This document shows positions 24,501-40,100 of a DNA stretch of 64,000 nt, piece after piece. Location of the stretch: contig LUCM01003740.1 of the NCBI GenBank assembly GCA_008360955.1, positions 23,382-87,381 on the forward strand, in the 5' to 3' direction. Within the stretch, counting starts at the first letter, position 1; every line of letters starts with the position of its first letter. The notes beneath the pieces are model-generated. The model was not told the origin of the DNA and did no database searches. It saw only the letters and a program-made list of their open reading frames with translations. This DNA comes from Fasciolopsis buskii (lineage: Eukaryota > Platyhelminthes > Trematoda > Plagiorchiida > Fasciolidae). Position numbers and translations under genes: made by a program.

Positions 24501-27500
24501 CCATTCGAAATACATGTGCAAATTGCACTTATAACATAGTGTTTTGGGTTCACCTGCCGGCACATGAAAACCCGATCTCCTCAGACAACGCTCAATCTAG
24601 ATGCGCTGTTTGTTTCTTGATCGCAACGTAAGTAAAATAGAACTAGGTTGCGATGGGATTCGTTACAGAGGATGAAAGTTGATGACTGACATGGGCTGAT
24701 GTTGAAACCATGTGAAGTGGGAAAGCAGTTACAGGCTCTCAGTGGATTAAGAAGCCCTCAGATCATCCTACTGACTTATAAGTTAGACCTAGTCAAACGC
24801 TCGGTTTAGGTATTTTAAAGTCAAAACTAATGCGAATAGTCCAACAAACAGCCTAAGGATTCACCCTTAAGGAACTGCCTATTGATGTGTGCTGCTTGTT
24901 CGAAACTCGCACCCAAGAGCTCATTAGCGTTGCTTGACTGAATTCGTCCTTAGGACATGCTTTCATTGTACGCTTATCCGTAGGTGCTCTGCACTTGGAA
25001 ATACTGGTTTGGGCATCGCTTCAAGTGCAAGAGATGAATCTGCTGTACATGATTTGATCCAAATCAACGACAGACTGTGCGCAGCTTGCTTAGAGAAATC
25101 AATGATATCTGAGAAAAAGCTCGTGACGATAGTCGTTACCTGTTTGTTATCACCGCATACGTTCATGTTAATTGTAATCCGGATACCGAGATATATTCTA
25201 CCAGAAAGTTCACGAACTTTTCAGAAAAGTATACTGTGGAAACAGCGAAGCTTATTGGATACTTGAAGGCCCAAACTGGTCATCTGAATCCAGTCGAGCG
25301 CATTCTTGGAAGTCAGCGCTCTCGACGTGCAGTAATAGATTGCTTCTTCGGTGTACAGACTATCACCTATTCTTATGCAACTCGAACCCCCGGCAAATGT
25401 TTCGACGCATAGACACATGACAGCCAGTTTTGGACAACAAATGGTCTGCATAGTCGTCACTGTCACTGGCGTGGCTGAATCAAGCTGTGGACCACATATC
25501 TAGATTCTGATCACGCTGCTGTGTGTTGAGTTCACTCAGCGGTTTTTCACTAAATACTTCACTCGCCATTCATGGGTAGATGTAAACAAACCTCATTAGG
25601 TATCGGTCTAGAAATAGCATCAGAGTCGGCCTGCTACCCATCTTAGTAGCTTTCCATCCAAAGATTTATCAGACCACTGCCAGCATATCCAGAAAAGTAC
25701 TGAGTACAACATCTTGCGTATCACTCTCAAGACGTGCGAACACCCACCGGATTTCTTGAGGTTCTGTGAAATTGTTAGACGGCCGTCGAAATGCCCCTGT
25801 CCGGAGCACCTGCTCCATCGTCGATTTGCGTTGCTGCGCTCGACCTCCGGAAGCGCTATAAAGCTCCCAGCTATACTCAAAATTGGTAGCGTGCTCCTGT
25901 TTAAAGCACTCACTAACTGTTTCATTGAGACCTCCCGGTTTCGCGAACATGTCCCACAAGGTTGGATTTATGCATCTGTCACCCCTTATATCCAAGAAAG
26001 AGATTACAGACGTACGTTGTAATCAACGAGGGTTAATTCTCATTCCGTTCGCGTCGAAGCTTTTATCCTTACTTTTACTCCATGTACTGTCCTCAGTGTC
26101 TGAGCAACAGGTTTGCAGAAAACATTCATATTTTCGATCCAACCGCAGGTTCATTGGCTGAACGTTCACTCTTGGTTAACTAATTTAGCTCCGCCACATG
26201 TCGGAGACCAAAGTTAATCGTTTTCTTGAATATCCGAGCAGCTTCTGATTCCGTTGGCAGCATTACCTCTTTAAGCAGAGAGTGTCTGCTTGTGCAAACA
26301 TTACACCACCAGGCATCAAGCCTAATGCAAGTGCGTGGCTCGTTTTCATCTTATTTCTTAATTGGAAGCGGCATATGCCATAGTTGCCTATTCTCACTAT
26401 TCCTTCACAATTTTGCAGTCGACCACATTCTAAGATAGACGTGAGGACGTCGAGCGAACGTAATCATTGATCTCATATATGATGGTAGGCGGCTCTTTAC
26501 TATACCTGATTTATTGAAACCCCGTGTGGTTCTGTTTCACTCCAGGTTTCAGGGTCGCGGTTGCCGTTTCTCCCTTCTCCCGTTCAATGGACCCCGAGCG
26601 GCTATGAAACACGCCCTTCCACATACACCCATGGCTCTAGGATGTGAAAAATACTACAAGCTGTCGCGCGATTGACTAGATCTCAGTTCTGTAACTATTC
26701 GACAATGACTACAACAACAAGAAAACTTTAAATATCCCTTTTTTGTATAAAACTACGTACGGATCATGCGCCATCGGAAACATGGCGAAAGATGAAAACA
26801 GTAAATGTGTATCTTTCGACTACGCAGAATTGAAGTTCGAATGCCTCCGCTTACACCACACCTCCCTAAATAACGTGTTACTGTTGATATTACTACCAAT
26901 GTTTATAGTAGTGGGTTTCGGAATTCTGATATTTATGCGGGCGATTTGTGTGCAAGATGGCGCGCAGCATGAAGCCGGTGCATCTGTCCATTTGTTTCTG
27001 TAGTTTGGGTCGTTTATTTCTGAGGTATAACTGATGGTCGAAAACTAATTTCAAATTTGTCTTCGAAATTAGCTGGGATTCACTCCGTTACAGCCTATCT
27101 GAGTTGTTTTGGTTTAATCGTTTCACCAGTCAGATGGTTTCTCCAGGATTCCCTAACTCCAATGAACGGCACACCTCCAGAGGTGGCCAAACCTAAGTGT
27201 CTAAATATGTGCCCACCTTTCATAAGAATAAAACTTTGGCAGTTTCTTCACCACTTAACTGGAATAAAATCTTATGACTTTTCGCGTGAGGAAAATTCTA
27301 ATAGTATAAAATTAAGGCATCTACAGGTAAGTTAAGTATTTTTATGAGCTAGCGCAACGGGACTACTGCTTCCAAGACTTTCACTAACATTTTTCAGTTT
27401 GAGACTAAAAATGCGGCTTAGGGGCAAATGAAATTCGACATATTTTGCAATTCTGCAGTCGTCGTGAAACTGATTCGGTTAAAAAACTTCCTCGTAGCCC

Positions 27501-28082
27501 GTCTATCCACATGTTGATTGATGTTATATTATGACTAGGTTGATTTTTTGAATCCGTTAAATCTCTAAATAGGCTCTTTCGATAGAGATTTGACATTAAC
27601 ATTTCATTAGCATTCCTCCATTGTTATAATGATATTGACAAGATAAGTGGCAGATTATGTTTGTATTCAGATCGTCACATGATCACATCTCCGTTTCTCG
27701 AGGTGCCTCATGCGCGTAACGCAGTTTTGGTTCCTTGTTTCACAATCGGTCTCTCTTACCGCTGCGAATGCTGATCTGTTTGACTGTGTACTTGCACGAT
27801 CCTATGTGCTATTGGGTTTACTTATGATGGTGACGTATCATACGCGTCTGCCTTCTGGCGCGCACGCACACGTGCACATATTCAGTTACGATAAAGACAC
27901 GAAACTGTGAGCCGTTCTTACTCTCAGTGAGAATCACAGCCAACGTGGTGCACCCGGCCCGTAACAGCAGTTTAAGCGTTAGCAACCGATAGGCACATTT
28001 CGAGGCTGAAAGAGAACGGCATAGACAAGAACGAACCGATTTGATGAACTTATAATCTTTGGCTGAGTTGGCAGCCCCTTTC

Positions 28083-28123
<41 letters not shown>

Positions 28124-31100
28124 TAACTGAGTAGACGCACTTCTTCGCTTGCATACGTCCACGTGTATACAACCAGATTTTTTTATCGTGATTGCTGTTC
28201 GAACTCTGGTTGCTTTCACTACTCACTGGTGTGCGTGAGGGCATGTGAATCTTTTCAAAAGCTTTTTTCGCGCGTTTTGGTTCACACCGGTGTACCTGAA
28301 CACGTTTTTTATACCGTAGTCGTGCTTACCTGTTCTTTCTACAACCTGCATACACCTCTCTATTCATATGCACGTTGTTGAGATGCGAATGGAGAATTCA
28401 GTAGCTTGTAAATCACGTAAGTGTATATTAAATTAATAGATCTCTTTTCGACTGATGAAATTATTATTTGCTTTTCTCAAACAGTATTTTTGATGAAGTT
28501 TACTTGGGTGAGTGGGACATGTACATGAGTGATTTTTTTTAACAGGATCGATCATTCAACTTCAGATGTTCTGGCGGTTTCAGATTTCAAGCTGTTAAAT
28601 TTCTTGGTATTATTTATCCTTGTAGCATCAGCCATTTTGTATGGATGACAAATAAGAAATAGTTGAGATGCCGCCATAATTTGCAGTAGCTGGGTGAGTG
28701 TGCAACTTATTTTGGCATCTTAAAGGTATGTTCAAACAAGTTAGTCGTTAGAACCCTTATTCTGCAAGGAAATAAGAGGTAGAGCAAATAAATCTGATTG
28801 AGAAAAATCTATACGAAGAAAAAAGGAAGTAACTTATTTAACCATGACATCTCCGCAAGATAGCTTTTTATAGCTCCGAAATCCAACCTTTTGATTGCTA
28901 CGGCTGTACGAAAAACCGCCTAAGTAATCTTGTTACAGGAAGTCTGAACGTTTCCACGACCGGTTTAAAGACTCACCGGAACTGTATGGAATTCATTATC
29001 AACTCGATAATGTGGTATTTGACCGATTATCTAGATCGCAACGTTGCACAGATAAATTAGGAAGTGTTTCAAGATCATTTTAGCCAGGCGTTTGATACGT
29101 CATCGAGATGGCAATGGTGTTCGAAAGATTTTAGAGGAGTGAAATGATCTTGTGGCAGTACTCGAAGAAACGTGCCTCAGTTCCATATCTGATTCGTAGG
29201 TCGAGCAACTCTAATAGAAGTGGGCATATTGGTCAGTTATTGCTGATATTGGTTGTCCTGACAGATTTATTGCAGTAAGGTCCTCTGTAGTGTCTTCTTC
29301 TGGAGCTAAACTTGCAACCTCTCAGCTTCATTTTGTGGATCATCGTTTCACTGTGATAGCTTTTGGAATGAAACAGTTGATTATGATCCTCGTTCTTTTA
29401 CAGTGACGTTCCTCAAGAGAGCAGTCAGTCGTTGTATGAACAAATCATCCTCGTCTCCATTTCAATCTTGCAAATAAAATTTTGATGTTGTAACTCAAAA
29501 GCTTTTCACGTACTATCGTATGAAGTGATTAAAGTATAAAAGTATAAACAGCAAATGAATTCGATTGATCTTGGTTCGGGCTGCCAGATACTATTTAATT
29601 TCTGACCATACATTTGGCTTCCCTGGAAAACGTGCGTTTCCTTAATCAAGACTTGAAGAACAGTGGATGGAATTTCATTTCACTTATATTTTATGTATCA
29701 GTGCTCTAGAAAATGGAATCAAAGCACTCCGTTAAATCATGAAATGTTCGCTCAATTTTCCGTCGAAGAAAAGAAAACCACTGTTACTGTGATATGGTCC
29801 TGATGCAGAGTATAAAATACAGGCATCACTTCTGAATCATGGTTGTCGATTCGGAAAACAAGGGTTTATTTGTTTGGATCACATTTTGCTGACATCTGTT
29901 CTCCCGTCGACTTTTGGAGCCACTCACGATACATTCCAAACTCCGAAAGCAAAATGGATAACCACGAAGTAAATCACTATGTGCTTGTCCCAGATGTACT
30001 GGAAGCCATCAAGTTCGATACAAATTCACCTTTTCTCAATTGAGACCCGAACCCGAATGTGAACGAAAGGTAGCAGAGCACATTTACCACTAGGCCATCC
30101 AGGCTGACTCATGACGGTTCTTTTATCATCAACACTTATCGACCGCTAAATTTCGCATAGCCATTGATTATTGCTCGTAAAGCAATCGACTCCCATACTT
30201 TGGACGATCTCTTTGTGAGAAGTAAAGACATTATAAACAATTTACCGGGTGTGGCTCTTTGATCGATTTGAGTGGTAGCAGTAGTAGTAGTAGTGGTGGT
30301 AGTAGTTACACTAATTTTATTATATACATATCAAAAAATACAATCTGCATTTTGTTTGAATTCACACTTTTTGGATGTCATGTAATTTCCTGAATTAAGT
30401 CAGTGATTTATTTTTACCAAGAATTACTTAGCAATGCGTCCAGCAGTCTAGGAATTACTCTCCTGATGTAACATTACGACGGTCAGGGTTCCTTCCCGTC
30501 GAGGATCGGAGTATATCTGAGAACATGGCGGCATAATATGTAGCCTGTGGTTCTAGTAGTTGACTAGAACGGTTGGGTTAGGTTAAGATTGAGGGATGTA
30601 CATTACAACCAAAAGTGAGTCCTAGTTGCAGATGGTGAGGAATAAATTAATTTTCGTGGAAATTTGCTCCTACATTCAACTCCAAAGTTGTAAGCTGATC
30701 ACCGGCTCGATACCTAGTGTTCTTTTAATTAGTTCAGAGATTTGTTACTGTTGCTCGAAAATGGCCACTACTGTTATTATCATTGTTAGTATTATTTTTG
30801 ATAGTGCATCTTTTGTTTCGGTCACCAACTGTTTGCTGACGAAATTTATCAGTGCGAATCAAATAAGAGTAGTCTCCATTTAGTCGAAATAGTACTTTCG
30901 CATTAGCTTCGTTGCTTTGAGTGTTTTGCATACACACACACACGCACACATCCACTGTCTTTTCCTCCAGTGACCTGTTCATTTAGGACGCGTCGGTCAG
31001 ATGACAGATCAGCGTAGCTTTATGTTCTCCGAACGGCAAAGTGGGTGCGGTCAGAGGTGGTTTTCGTTGAGTAGGAACATCAAACCATTGGAGTTCCATA

Positions 31101-34100
31101 AAGGCGACCGGCAATGGTCAAACAGACTAGGCATCTGATACCTAGGAGATTCGAGGTTCGACTCCCAGGTCCACCGGTCACTTCCCATGATTGGCGGTAA
31201 CTCGTTGTCACTCGGTTTGCTTCAACATCTGACCTGTCGGGTCGTATATGGCTCTGCCCCATTGCGGATTTCTTGCTCATAACTGTTGGTAGCCCTTCAT
31301 CATAAGGGCAGTAGGCTCTATGCGGAATTTCTCTTCCAATATCCTCAGGTTTCAGGCTTATGATGAAAAGTTGTTGGTTAGTCATGCAATGAGAATTATA
31401 CTAAAAACCTAAGAAACATCCGTTGATCTCTGCAATCATGATTCGTTGAGATTGGGACGGTAAGATATCACCAGTTTCCAAATGCACTTGATTTCCGCTA
31501 CAATTCACTCTCAAAAAACCTACGATCAGGTGCCAGTATTTGAAGTAAATCTTCTTCCTATCGTTTTCCTTCATATGCACGAAATTGGCACTAAAATAAA
31601 CGGTAGAATTAGGCACATTATTCGCGGTTTTCGATTTTGTCTCTATGAGAACTGTTCATATGCGTATGTTTCCATTTATCTATTCATAGACGCTTGTACT
31701 ACTTCCGATTTGGTATATCAATATATGTATGGTACGAATTTGGAGTTCTCCAGGTTGTTTAAATTTTTTTCGGTCCATGAACCCAGGCATGCATATACAC
31801 ATACACGGACTGATGTCGCATGCAAATTTTGATGAACTGCCTTTCACTGAGTTGACTGGAAGTTGTAGTTCAGCATTTGGTTATGAAACTTTATTCACAC
31901 GTGACATTTTTTTGATCAAAAATGCGGGTGCATTGAATTCCTCACGTGAACAATGTCGAAGCACACAGTTGGTGAACTCAATTTTGGATCTCGTGTAGTT
32001 CGGGCGATTCACCCAAGTGACATCTGTCAGCCTGTTTCCTTCGATTTGTCCTCAGGAAACCGTGTTCGCTGAGGAGTAACTTTTATTCAATTGGTAGTCT
32101 CATGGCTGCTTGTTCTTTCATACCCACCAGTTTCTAAATCCCTCTTCAGGGAATCTCGTGACCTACCCACCGCCCGCGTTCATCCTACGATCTTCGTTCT
32201 GTGCTTTCTAGCTCTTAGAGTTCAAATTTACTCTTTCTTAACGCAGTGACATGTTCCAAATGGCGAACGTTCACGCTGTTTCACGGGTGCATTTTCTGAG
32301 TAATTCATAAATGCAGGCCAAGAGCAGGTTTCTTCCCTACTTTATCTTGCTCGTGTTATTTCTAACCACTAAGCCCCCTTACCGACGTTCCTGTTTAAAA
32401 GAAGAAAGTAGTTTCCAAATTATTCATCACGTAGCGTCACTGCCAAATTCATGATTAAGAAACCATGGCACCATTGTGCGACTGTTCATTCCTTGTTAGG
32501 GATCATCGGCGATCTATATCCACCATGCCCGACCTGGGACGCAAACTTGAGGCAAACGATTGTGAGTTGATCGCCTTATCCAGGCTCTCAACGGTTTACG
32601 GAACTTCAGCATCACATAACATAATGCCTTTATCTGCCACCGAATTTTGCAGACCACAGACACTTCCTTATCATATGAAGGATCTCTATCCGATAGATGG
32701 TTTGGTTGCTTGATGCTTCTCGCCAATAAAGAGCCCACTCGGCTAGCGAAACTGGCTAGGGCGTTCGATGCAATATCCTTCGTTAGAACGCGATGGATAT
32801 GCGCTGCTGTTGATTCCTAATAAGGATTAAGCCGCTCCCATGGTTTCTTAATGCTGAGTTATTTTTACCTGATAAATCACTAAAAAATTACAATGACTCC
32901 CCCCAGTGCTGAACAGACTAATCCATTGGCTACACTATCTGTCATGCAGTGTCTGACAATGTAGGTTTCCTTTGTTCTGTACCACTAAGCTATGAGAGTT
33001 CAAGACATTTTCTCTGCAATATCCCAGCTAATATTACTCAAACGGAATAATCTCCATTGGCGTAATAGATTAAACTTCTGTCCGTCGCTCAGTTGATTAA
33101 AAAAACTTCTGATAATCATTGCTCAGTTTATTACAATAATTACTGAGACTTTGCTAATCGAAAATCTGTTTATTTCATAGAAGAGTACTTTTCTCTTTGT
33201 TTTGCCTGCTCTTCTTACAAATGACGAATCTATTGAACCGATATCACTTTTTTCCTTGCTGTTATTTACCTATATATGAGCTATCTATAGACAGCAAAAT
33301 TGTAATATTTCACGTGGCTTCATTTTATTCAATCGACAAATGATTCTCCAGTTTCTAGTTGTCTCTCATTTTGTACAACTGATCGCATTAGGCACTGAGC
33401 TACCGGCTATCTGCTTTCACGTCATTCAACACACACGTAGTCATCAGCATCACCCGTTTGAATCCCCGACATTTGATTATGCTGAATGCCGTAATTTTGC
33501 TTCTGTAATCCTCTACTGTGTCCCGAAGGCAAATAACCTATCACATGATCTTAACTATTTTGTGACATTATCAGATTATCGGATTCTTCGATTTTGTGTC
33601 GAGCGCTGTGTGTGTATGTGTGTGCAGATATCTGAGTCATGAAGTATTTCGTGAAGTATGGCAGATATAGGAATAGTGGGATTGTAATTTGGTTACTTGC
33701 TTAGTCACAGCTTTTTGATTGGTTCAACGAACTAATCTTTTCTGCATCCTATCGACTGATTTTCAGTTTACCGGTGCATTCATTCTGAGTGCAAATATAT
33801 TTTAGGGTCAATGTATGTATCAAACGCTCCTAATTTAACTGGTTGATTGATAATCAGTCAGATGTTATATGTTGATTCTATTGCTTCCATTTACTTGCTG
33901 AGCAAACGCCGAAAAAGATGAGTATTGATTGCTCTTTACCTGCTCCAGCTGCGCGTGAAAAAGGTAACCTGCAAAGGTTACGCTACTGGCTTTTTTGCGT
34001 GACAGTAGTGAACCAACACAAAATGGCAAGGTGCTGCAGTTTTTGGAGAAACTAAAACGGTTTCTCAGAAGTTCCTTAATTACCGTTTTTTGTTTAATGT

Positions 34101-37100
34101 ACCAACAGAATCCGTTTTTTGCTTACCAATCCGTACTTAGAATAATAAAATTTAATTTCGCCCTTTAAAGCATCCGCACGTTTTTGTCACTTATCATTTA
34201 TACATCCTATTTGAAATATTCCGTTTTGTAGTTTGTGAGGAATTAAGATCTAGTGAACTCATACTGAATGTCAAAGCTACACGTTTGCATTTTTGAGAAT
34301 GATTTGCCATTGGTGATCTGATGCTCACGTTGTTGATATATGGACAACCTGGTATCACGACGATACTGCAGTCATTCAGTGTGGTGGATGCTATTATCAC
34401 AGTGGGTGTTTTCGGTTTTCTAATGGGGAGTTGTCTTTCGTGGAACCAATGATGTAAAAACCTCGAATTTTTTTAAAAAAGATACAGCGTAAACGTGCAA
34501 GATATCTTTTGCACAGACATTTCGACCGTATCTTTACCTTTGCCGTGTTTAGGTCTTATCACTTATTTTGAAAACACCGTTAACTGGATGGTCGCAGTAA
34601 ATGTTTGTGGGACTGATCTTTAGCTCAGTAGGTAAGTAGACCAGCGAACTCCATCTTCTTTGAATATCCTCGTATCAAAAATCGTTTTTTATTGTTCTCC
34701 ACGCCTTTTTTCGATAGGTGAGTTGGAAGCCGAAAAGTGAACTGTTGGAGACTTCATTTTCTGAGCTCAATATTCAAAACATGTCCTCTCTGTGCGTGCC
34801 TGCTGAGAGCAGGGATCTGTCGTCCCCAGACCTGAACGGTGACAGTCCCTCAATTAGCGAAGCAGATGCAAATATCCCCGTTTGGTGGAGCGTGCCCGAT
34901 GGTTACAAAGCAGCCACTTTGTTGTCCACTCTACCGAATAACCGATGCCGTTTGCTACTTCTGCCCGACGGTCAAGAAGTAGAGGCAGATTTAGGGGATG
35001 TGGAACGGGTAAGTGCCAGTGTATTGGTCTTGACCAAGTTTATATTCGTTAGAATATAGTAGGGTAATTGTCCTAGGGCATGTCAATTGTCTTATCTTAA
35101 TGCTCCTCGCAATTATAGCTATTCCTGTTTTAGCACCAGTCTATGAAGACGTGCCCAACCGACGCTGGAGTTGATGAGCTGTGTCCCTGCTGCGTAAATA
35201 TTCCTTCTTTTGCCGCTTGCCAAATTTTTTTATTACACACTATAGTGGTGCGCGACAGCTACCAAGACCCAAAGCACTATGACCCCGAAACAATACCAAT
35301 GAGTTCGACGTGCTAAACAGCTGGGTGATGATGAATTACTGTCTGCGACGCTGGTCTTGAACAAAAATCAATTGTCTATTTTGCTGGTTATTGAAGTAGA
35401 GTTATTCAGACTGCATGTGGTTTTTCATCTTGAATTTTACTGTCTGGCTTTTGGTAATGTCGAGTACTGCAGAACAGGTTTTTGAGGTTGCTGTCTATGC
35501 CCTCCACGAAAAATACGATGCACGTCTTTCTTTCATTTCGGTGTCGTGTAATACCAGGTTGTTGAGACCTCTGTCCTACTGAAACTACGGGTCTCCATAT
35601 ACTGGGATATTAAGCAAAAATACTCCTAGTTATTTGTCGCTTCGACAAGGCAACCATATGACGGTTTAACGAAATGTCCTCATATGTTCTTGAGTTTACG
35701 TCCACCTTGATGCTGATCAGAATTTCTCCTTTATGAAACTTTTGCTACCCATATTTGCTAATTTTTATCAAACCTAAATTTACGTAAGATTTCCCGATTT
35801 TTAAAGATATTCCTTTGGTCTGTTTACTAAGGCACAATTTCGAATGTCAAAGGGCAAAAGATTGACTTGTAATAACTAAGCGGCCCAGTCGGTCTACATG
35901 ATGCCAACCTAGGACAAATACGCAAATTTCCCCCCTCCCAGGTACACGTTATATGCTTATTCGGATAGCTCGTTACTTCTCCAGTTCAAGTCGTTTTACT
36001 TTAGTGGTTAATGTCGCATCCACTTAACTTTGATTGATTAGACTCGAAATACATCTAGATTACGACTTCAAGCAGCCATATATTTTCTCCTTGATATCCT
36101 TGCCCAACGTCAGGAAATGAGCCAACGAAGGTTTATTACGATGATTACATTTTGTCCATCGGATTCCGAGTAGATCTTTTTATTTTTCAGTGTTTAGTTT
36201 TAGGGGATGGGAAACAGTGGTCAATCTATATGATGTCGGCAGCACAACGTAGCTGACAAGATAGAGTAAGCAGCTTTTGTTTTTAAACGTTCTTCTTACA
36301 GATCTTTCAGAACATTTAATGATATGGTTCATTGCCTCAGTTGTTAGCGGTGTCCTTGACGGACTTTTTTTCTACCCGACACCACTTACCCTTATAGCTT
36401 GTCAGATCATTTGTAGCTCTAGTATTTTTACCGCTAGAGAATACTACAGATGATAACCGAAACCTGGGTACGTCATTTGAAGTCTAGTGATCTTACTAGC
36501 CATGTTGAGCTGAAACTCCGGAAATTCTCGTATTATTTTCTTTCGGAACACATTTTGATTGAATACCTAAATCAAACGTGCCCTCACTGTCTAAACCAGT
36601 TGAACTCAGCTATTGCTGGTCAAAGTCTGCTTGATCTTCTGCTTGATTCTCTCAGATGAGTTCAGCGTAATTCTGAGCACTCGATCGGCATTGAGGTATA
36701 ATCCCATTTCCCGGCCATAGGCCCCCTCCAGTTTGAATATCGGGAAAGTGGTATATTTTTGCCTCCATTTTTGTAGTAAGATTCATTATTCTCGAAGTGT
36801 AGAAACTGGGACCACATTCTCCGCACATTCTATTATATTTTTTGTGAGAGAACACTGAGGTAATAGCAGATTTTTCCGACCAAATCAACAAACGGCTTCT
36901 GCTGTATCAGTTGCTCTTCCTTTTAAACAAACGCCGACTTATACCAGTTATCTTCATATTCGACACACTGAAACTCCACTAAAGATTTCTAGTATTACCT
37001 ATATACATAAGTCAAACGGAGCACATCCCAAACCAGCAAACGTCCCACTGCCGTACTGAATCTTGCCTTGGCACATGATGCACCACAGATTGTTTCCGTT

Positions 37101-40100
37101 TTCGCTGTTCCCACGCTTTGTAGTCTCGTTCCAGCAATATGAGTCAATGGTCTTCCGTTTAATTTTCGACTTGTTGTCATGACTGAGTCACAGTCTGTAA
37201 TTGGTGTTCTGTTCTATGGACAAAGTCGTGTGCAATCCATTTAAATGTGTATGCGTTGGAGACCTTTGTATGTTCTTGCAGTCTGGAAAGTGCATTACTT
37301 CTCCCTCAAACCTTACATCTTTTTGCAAATCGGTTTTCTCGTAACTCGAGCGTTATAGTTTGGACATTACTCTGATTGGGACGGACGGTCGATGGAAAAA
37401 CCTAGTTGAACTTTCTCACCCTGAAGACTGCACTCTCTCTAGCATTCCTTATTTCGTCAATGATTCAGTCGATTATAGAGTAGAATTTTCGTTCTGGATT
37501 TTGAAAATATTCATACTGGTCCGACCACTTGACCCGTGGGTTTGGATATCTCTCCTGACTGTTCATCGACATGGTTCTTGTTTACCATGTCGTCGCACGT
37601 GTTCAGCGCCAGTGATGAGGTCATAACAAACGATGGTAACACTGGAACTGGTAACCATCAGCTGTATGGTGCACTATTCATAAGTCTCAACCAGCACTGG
37701 AGCGCGGATGTTCGATTATAAATCACATGCACATTCACTTTGCCAATAGGCTATCTGGTCCAACGCGCAACGGTCTTGTGTCATTCAAATGTTGTTGACG
37801 TAAACCGATTCGTAGAGAATCACACAACATTGGTAGTGATATCCTCGACTCTAGAAGGTATGCGCCACTGACTATTTCTAACACGTTAAGTTTCTCCGCA
37901 GTCAGCTGGGCACCAGTACAGCGTGGTGAACCATTTTATTCATTCGTTATGTATCAAACTGCACTATCGCGGTTGCGCTGTTTGATTGGAGCGTATGGTT
38001 CTTCCAAACTTTTGAGCAGATCTTAAAGGGTTGGAGAATTCACCAAATAGTAAACTTCAGAAACCTATTTTTACATAGAGTCTGGTGACATTCAGCCACG
38101 AAAACCAACGGGTGCAGTTGTTACCGATGCAACGATCCTGTCACTCATTTTTGTGTTTTTTACCTTGATGTCTCCTGTTGGTTCTTTACTTGATATATTA
38201 CTCTGTTTCGGATTGTTGATTGACATTAGTCAAAATCAAAATCCGATCAACAGAATTATGTTGAGTTGGAATTAGCCAATGCTGTCGTTATTATCAACAA
38301 GTGCATTTACCAATACTTTTCGTACTGGATGCCTCCAGTACTGAAATAAAAATTTCACGAGGATAATACTAGCCACGGCGAATACAGAATGAAAAAAATC
38401 ACAAAAAATTTCACTTACATAATCGATGGCTACCGTCGCTCGAATTGCTCAATCCTGGCCCCATACAATTCTTTGCCATTCTTACTTCCGGGTTAACGGT
38501 TGTTTCTCCCTGTCAATACAATGAACCTTAAGGGATTATGATGCTATGCTCGTTCTGCAGCATTTGTTGTCGAAATCCGTAGGCTATTCATTCCAAGTCA
38601 TCAGAGCCGCACTCAGCCACTAATATAATAGCATGATCTCGAACCTGATGTCCACACAGAGTCGTGAATCCTAGATGTTAACGATGTTCGTCGGTTCGCT
38701 TCACTTAAGTGCATCAACTATTGAATCTAAATTACTGACATTTGGTGTGTACGACGCACAAACATTGATTAATCCAGGCTGTTCACAGTAAGAAGGCACG
38801 AGACGTCTAAACTTTACGCCCTCACATCCACGTTCCACCATCGTCGATCGTGAGCAGTTCGTTTTCTCTTAGAGGCTCACTCTGTTCTCCTCTTTGTAAA
38901 CGTTTTTTGGCACCGTTTTTCCCGCCAATTTCTTCATGGTTAGCTAAGCTATCTTACTTGAATTTTGTAGTGATCTGTTCTGTTTGTCTCACGTTGTTCT
39001 GCCAATCTATTTCATTCTATCACTCCTAAGTAGTGAATGCAGTTGGCATCTTGGCTATCATCTCTTTATGTCCCCCTAGTAACTTCGGCTGTGATGTGGC
39101 TAATTACTTTGTATAAGTCGCCCAAAGTGATGTTAGATGCTATGAGTAGTAGTGTGCAATCTTCCTGAAAACATGAGTAACATGTCCCGGGATGCAAGAA
39201 TTTCCTCTATTCATCTCGACCGCGAACGTAGAAGCAAAGTAACAAAAGTGAGCAGATCCTACTGGATTGAAAGGTTTTGCAGTTCTAATGCTTTAAAAAG
39301 GCAGATAAAAGGAGGTTTTGTTGAATAATCCTGAGGCGGAAAGCACTTCGCGTCAAAACGTTTCTATGCGCCTAGCGCTGACTATTGAATATAGCCTCCC
39401 TAGACGCTAGTATTTCGGATTTTGTGTTGTGGATTGCTATTTCGTAATAATGGGTCATATCGACTCCACCTCAGTCGGAAAACAACTGTAACTAGGTCTT
39501 GGGATGAAAGATAGCATGAAACTTCCCAGTTTCAGCTCCTCGATGACTTTATTCAGTGTGCGATGTGAATTTTCCTCATTTCGTCGTCGATGTGTGGAGT
39601 CGGATGTTGAGTCTTTGAAATAAGTCTGTATCTAAACTGAAGAAGTTTTCTGGTTTTTGAGAGAATTAAAAACGTACTTGCTCCTGTTCGATCGCAGGTG
39701 CAGTAAATACTCATCACATGGTGTAGTTAATAATACGACCCTGAATGCATGGCTAGTTTTTGTTATCTGTGCTTAAATAAGACAATATCGGCCTTTCATC
39801 TCGCTGTTCCGATGCGCCGCGTTTCTTCACAGAGGCAATGGAATCGATTTAAGCAAAATCATAAGATTGTTTTGCGAATTTTTCAGGTTGGTTGACTGTG
39901 GAATTTCAAAAATTAGCATCATAGGTCATACCAATCACTTACGATCATCAACATTTTGTTCAAATTGTGTAAATTGTGGGTTGAGCTATTGAACAAAACT
40001 TGTTTCTCCGGAATTTGCAATTAATGCCGAAGAATCGGTTTGCACTATTCAGTGACTGACACCTCATTCTGGTTCTTCTGCCCCTAAAAATGACAAAAGA

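Noticed and set aside
27818..28244. ORFs with poly-(Thr-His) runs
   Set aside because: Created by reading through the TG microsatellite at 28084-28120.
34610..34690. tRNA-like A box (TAGCTCAGTAGG) before exon c
   Set aside because: No B box at tRNA spacing and no acceptor-stem pairing.
38640..38830. Minus-strand reading faintly like an RTE endonuclease middle (SLCASYTPN-like blocks)
   Set aside because: Only weak resemblance over about 40 residues with stops; no catalytic block.
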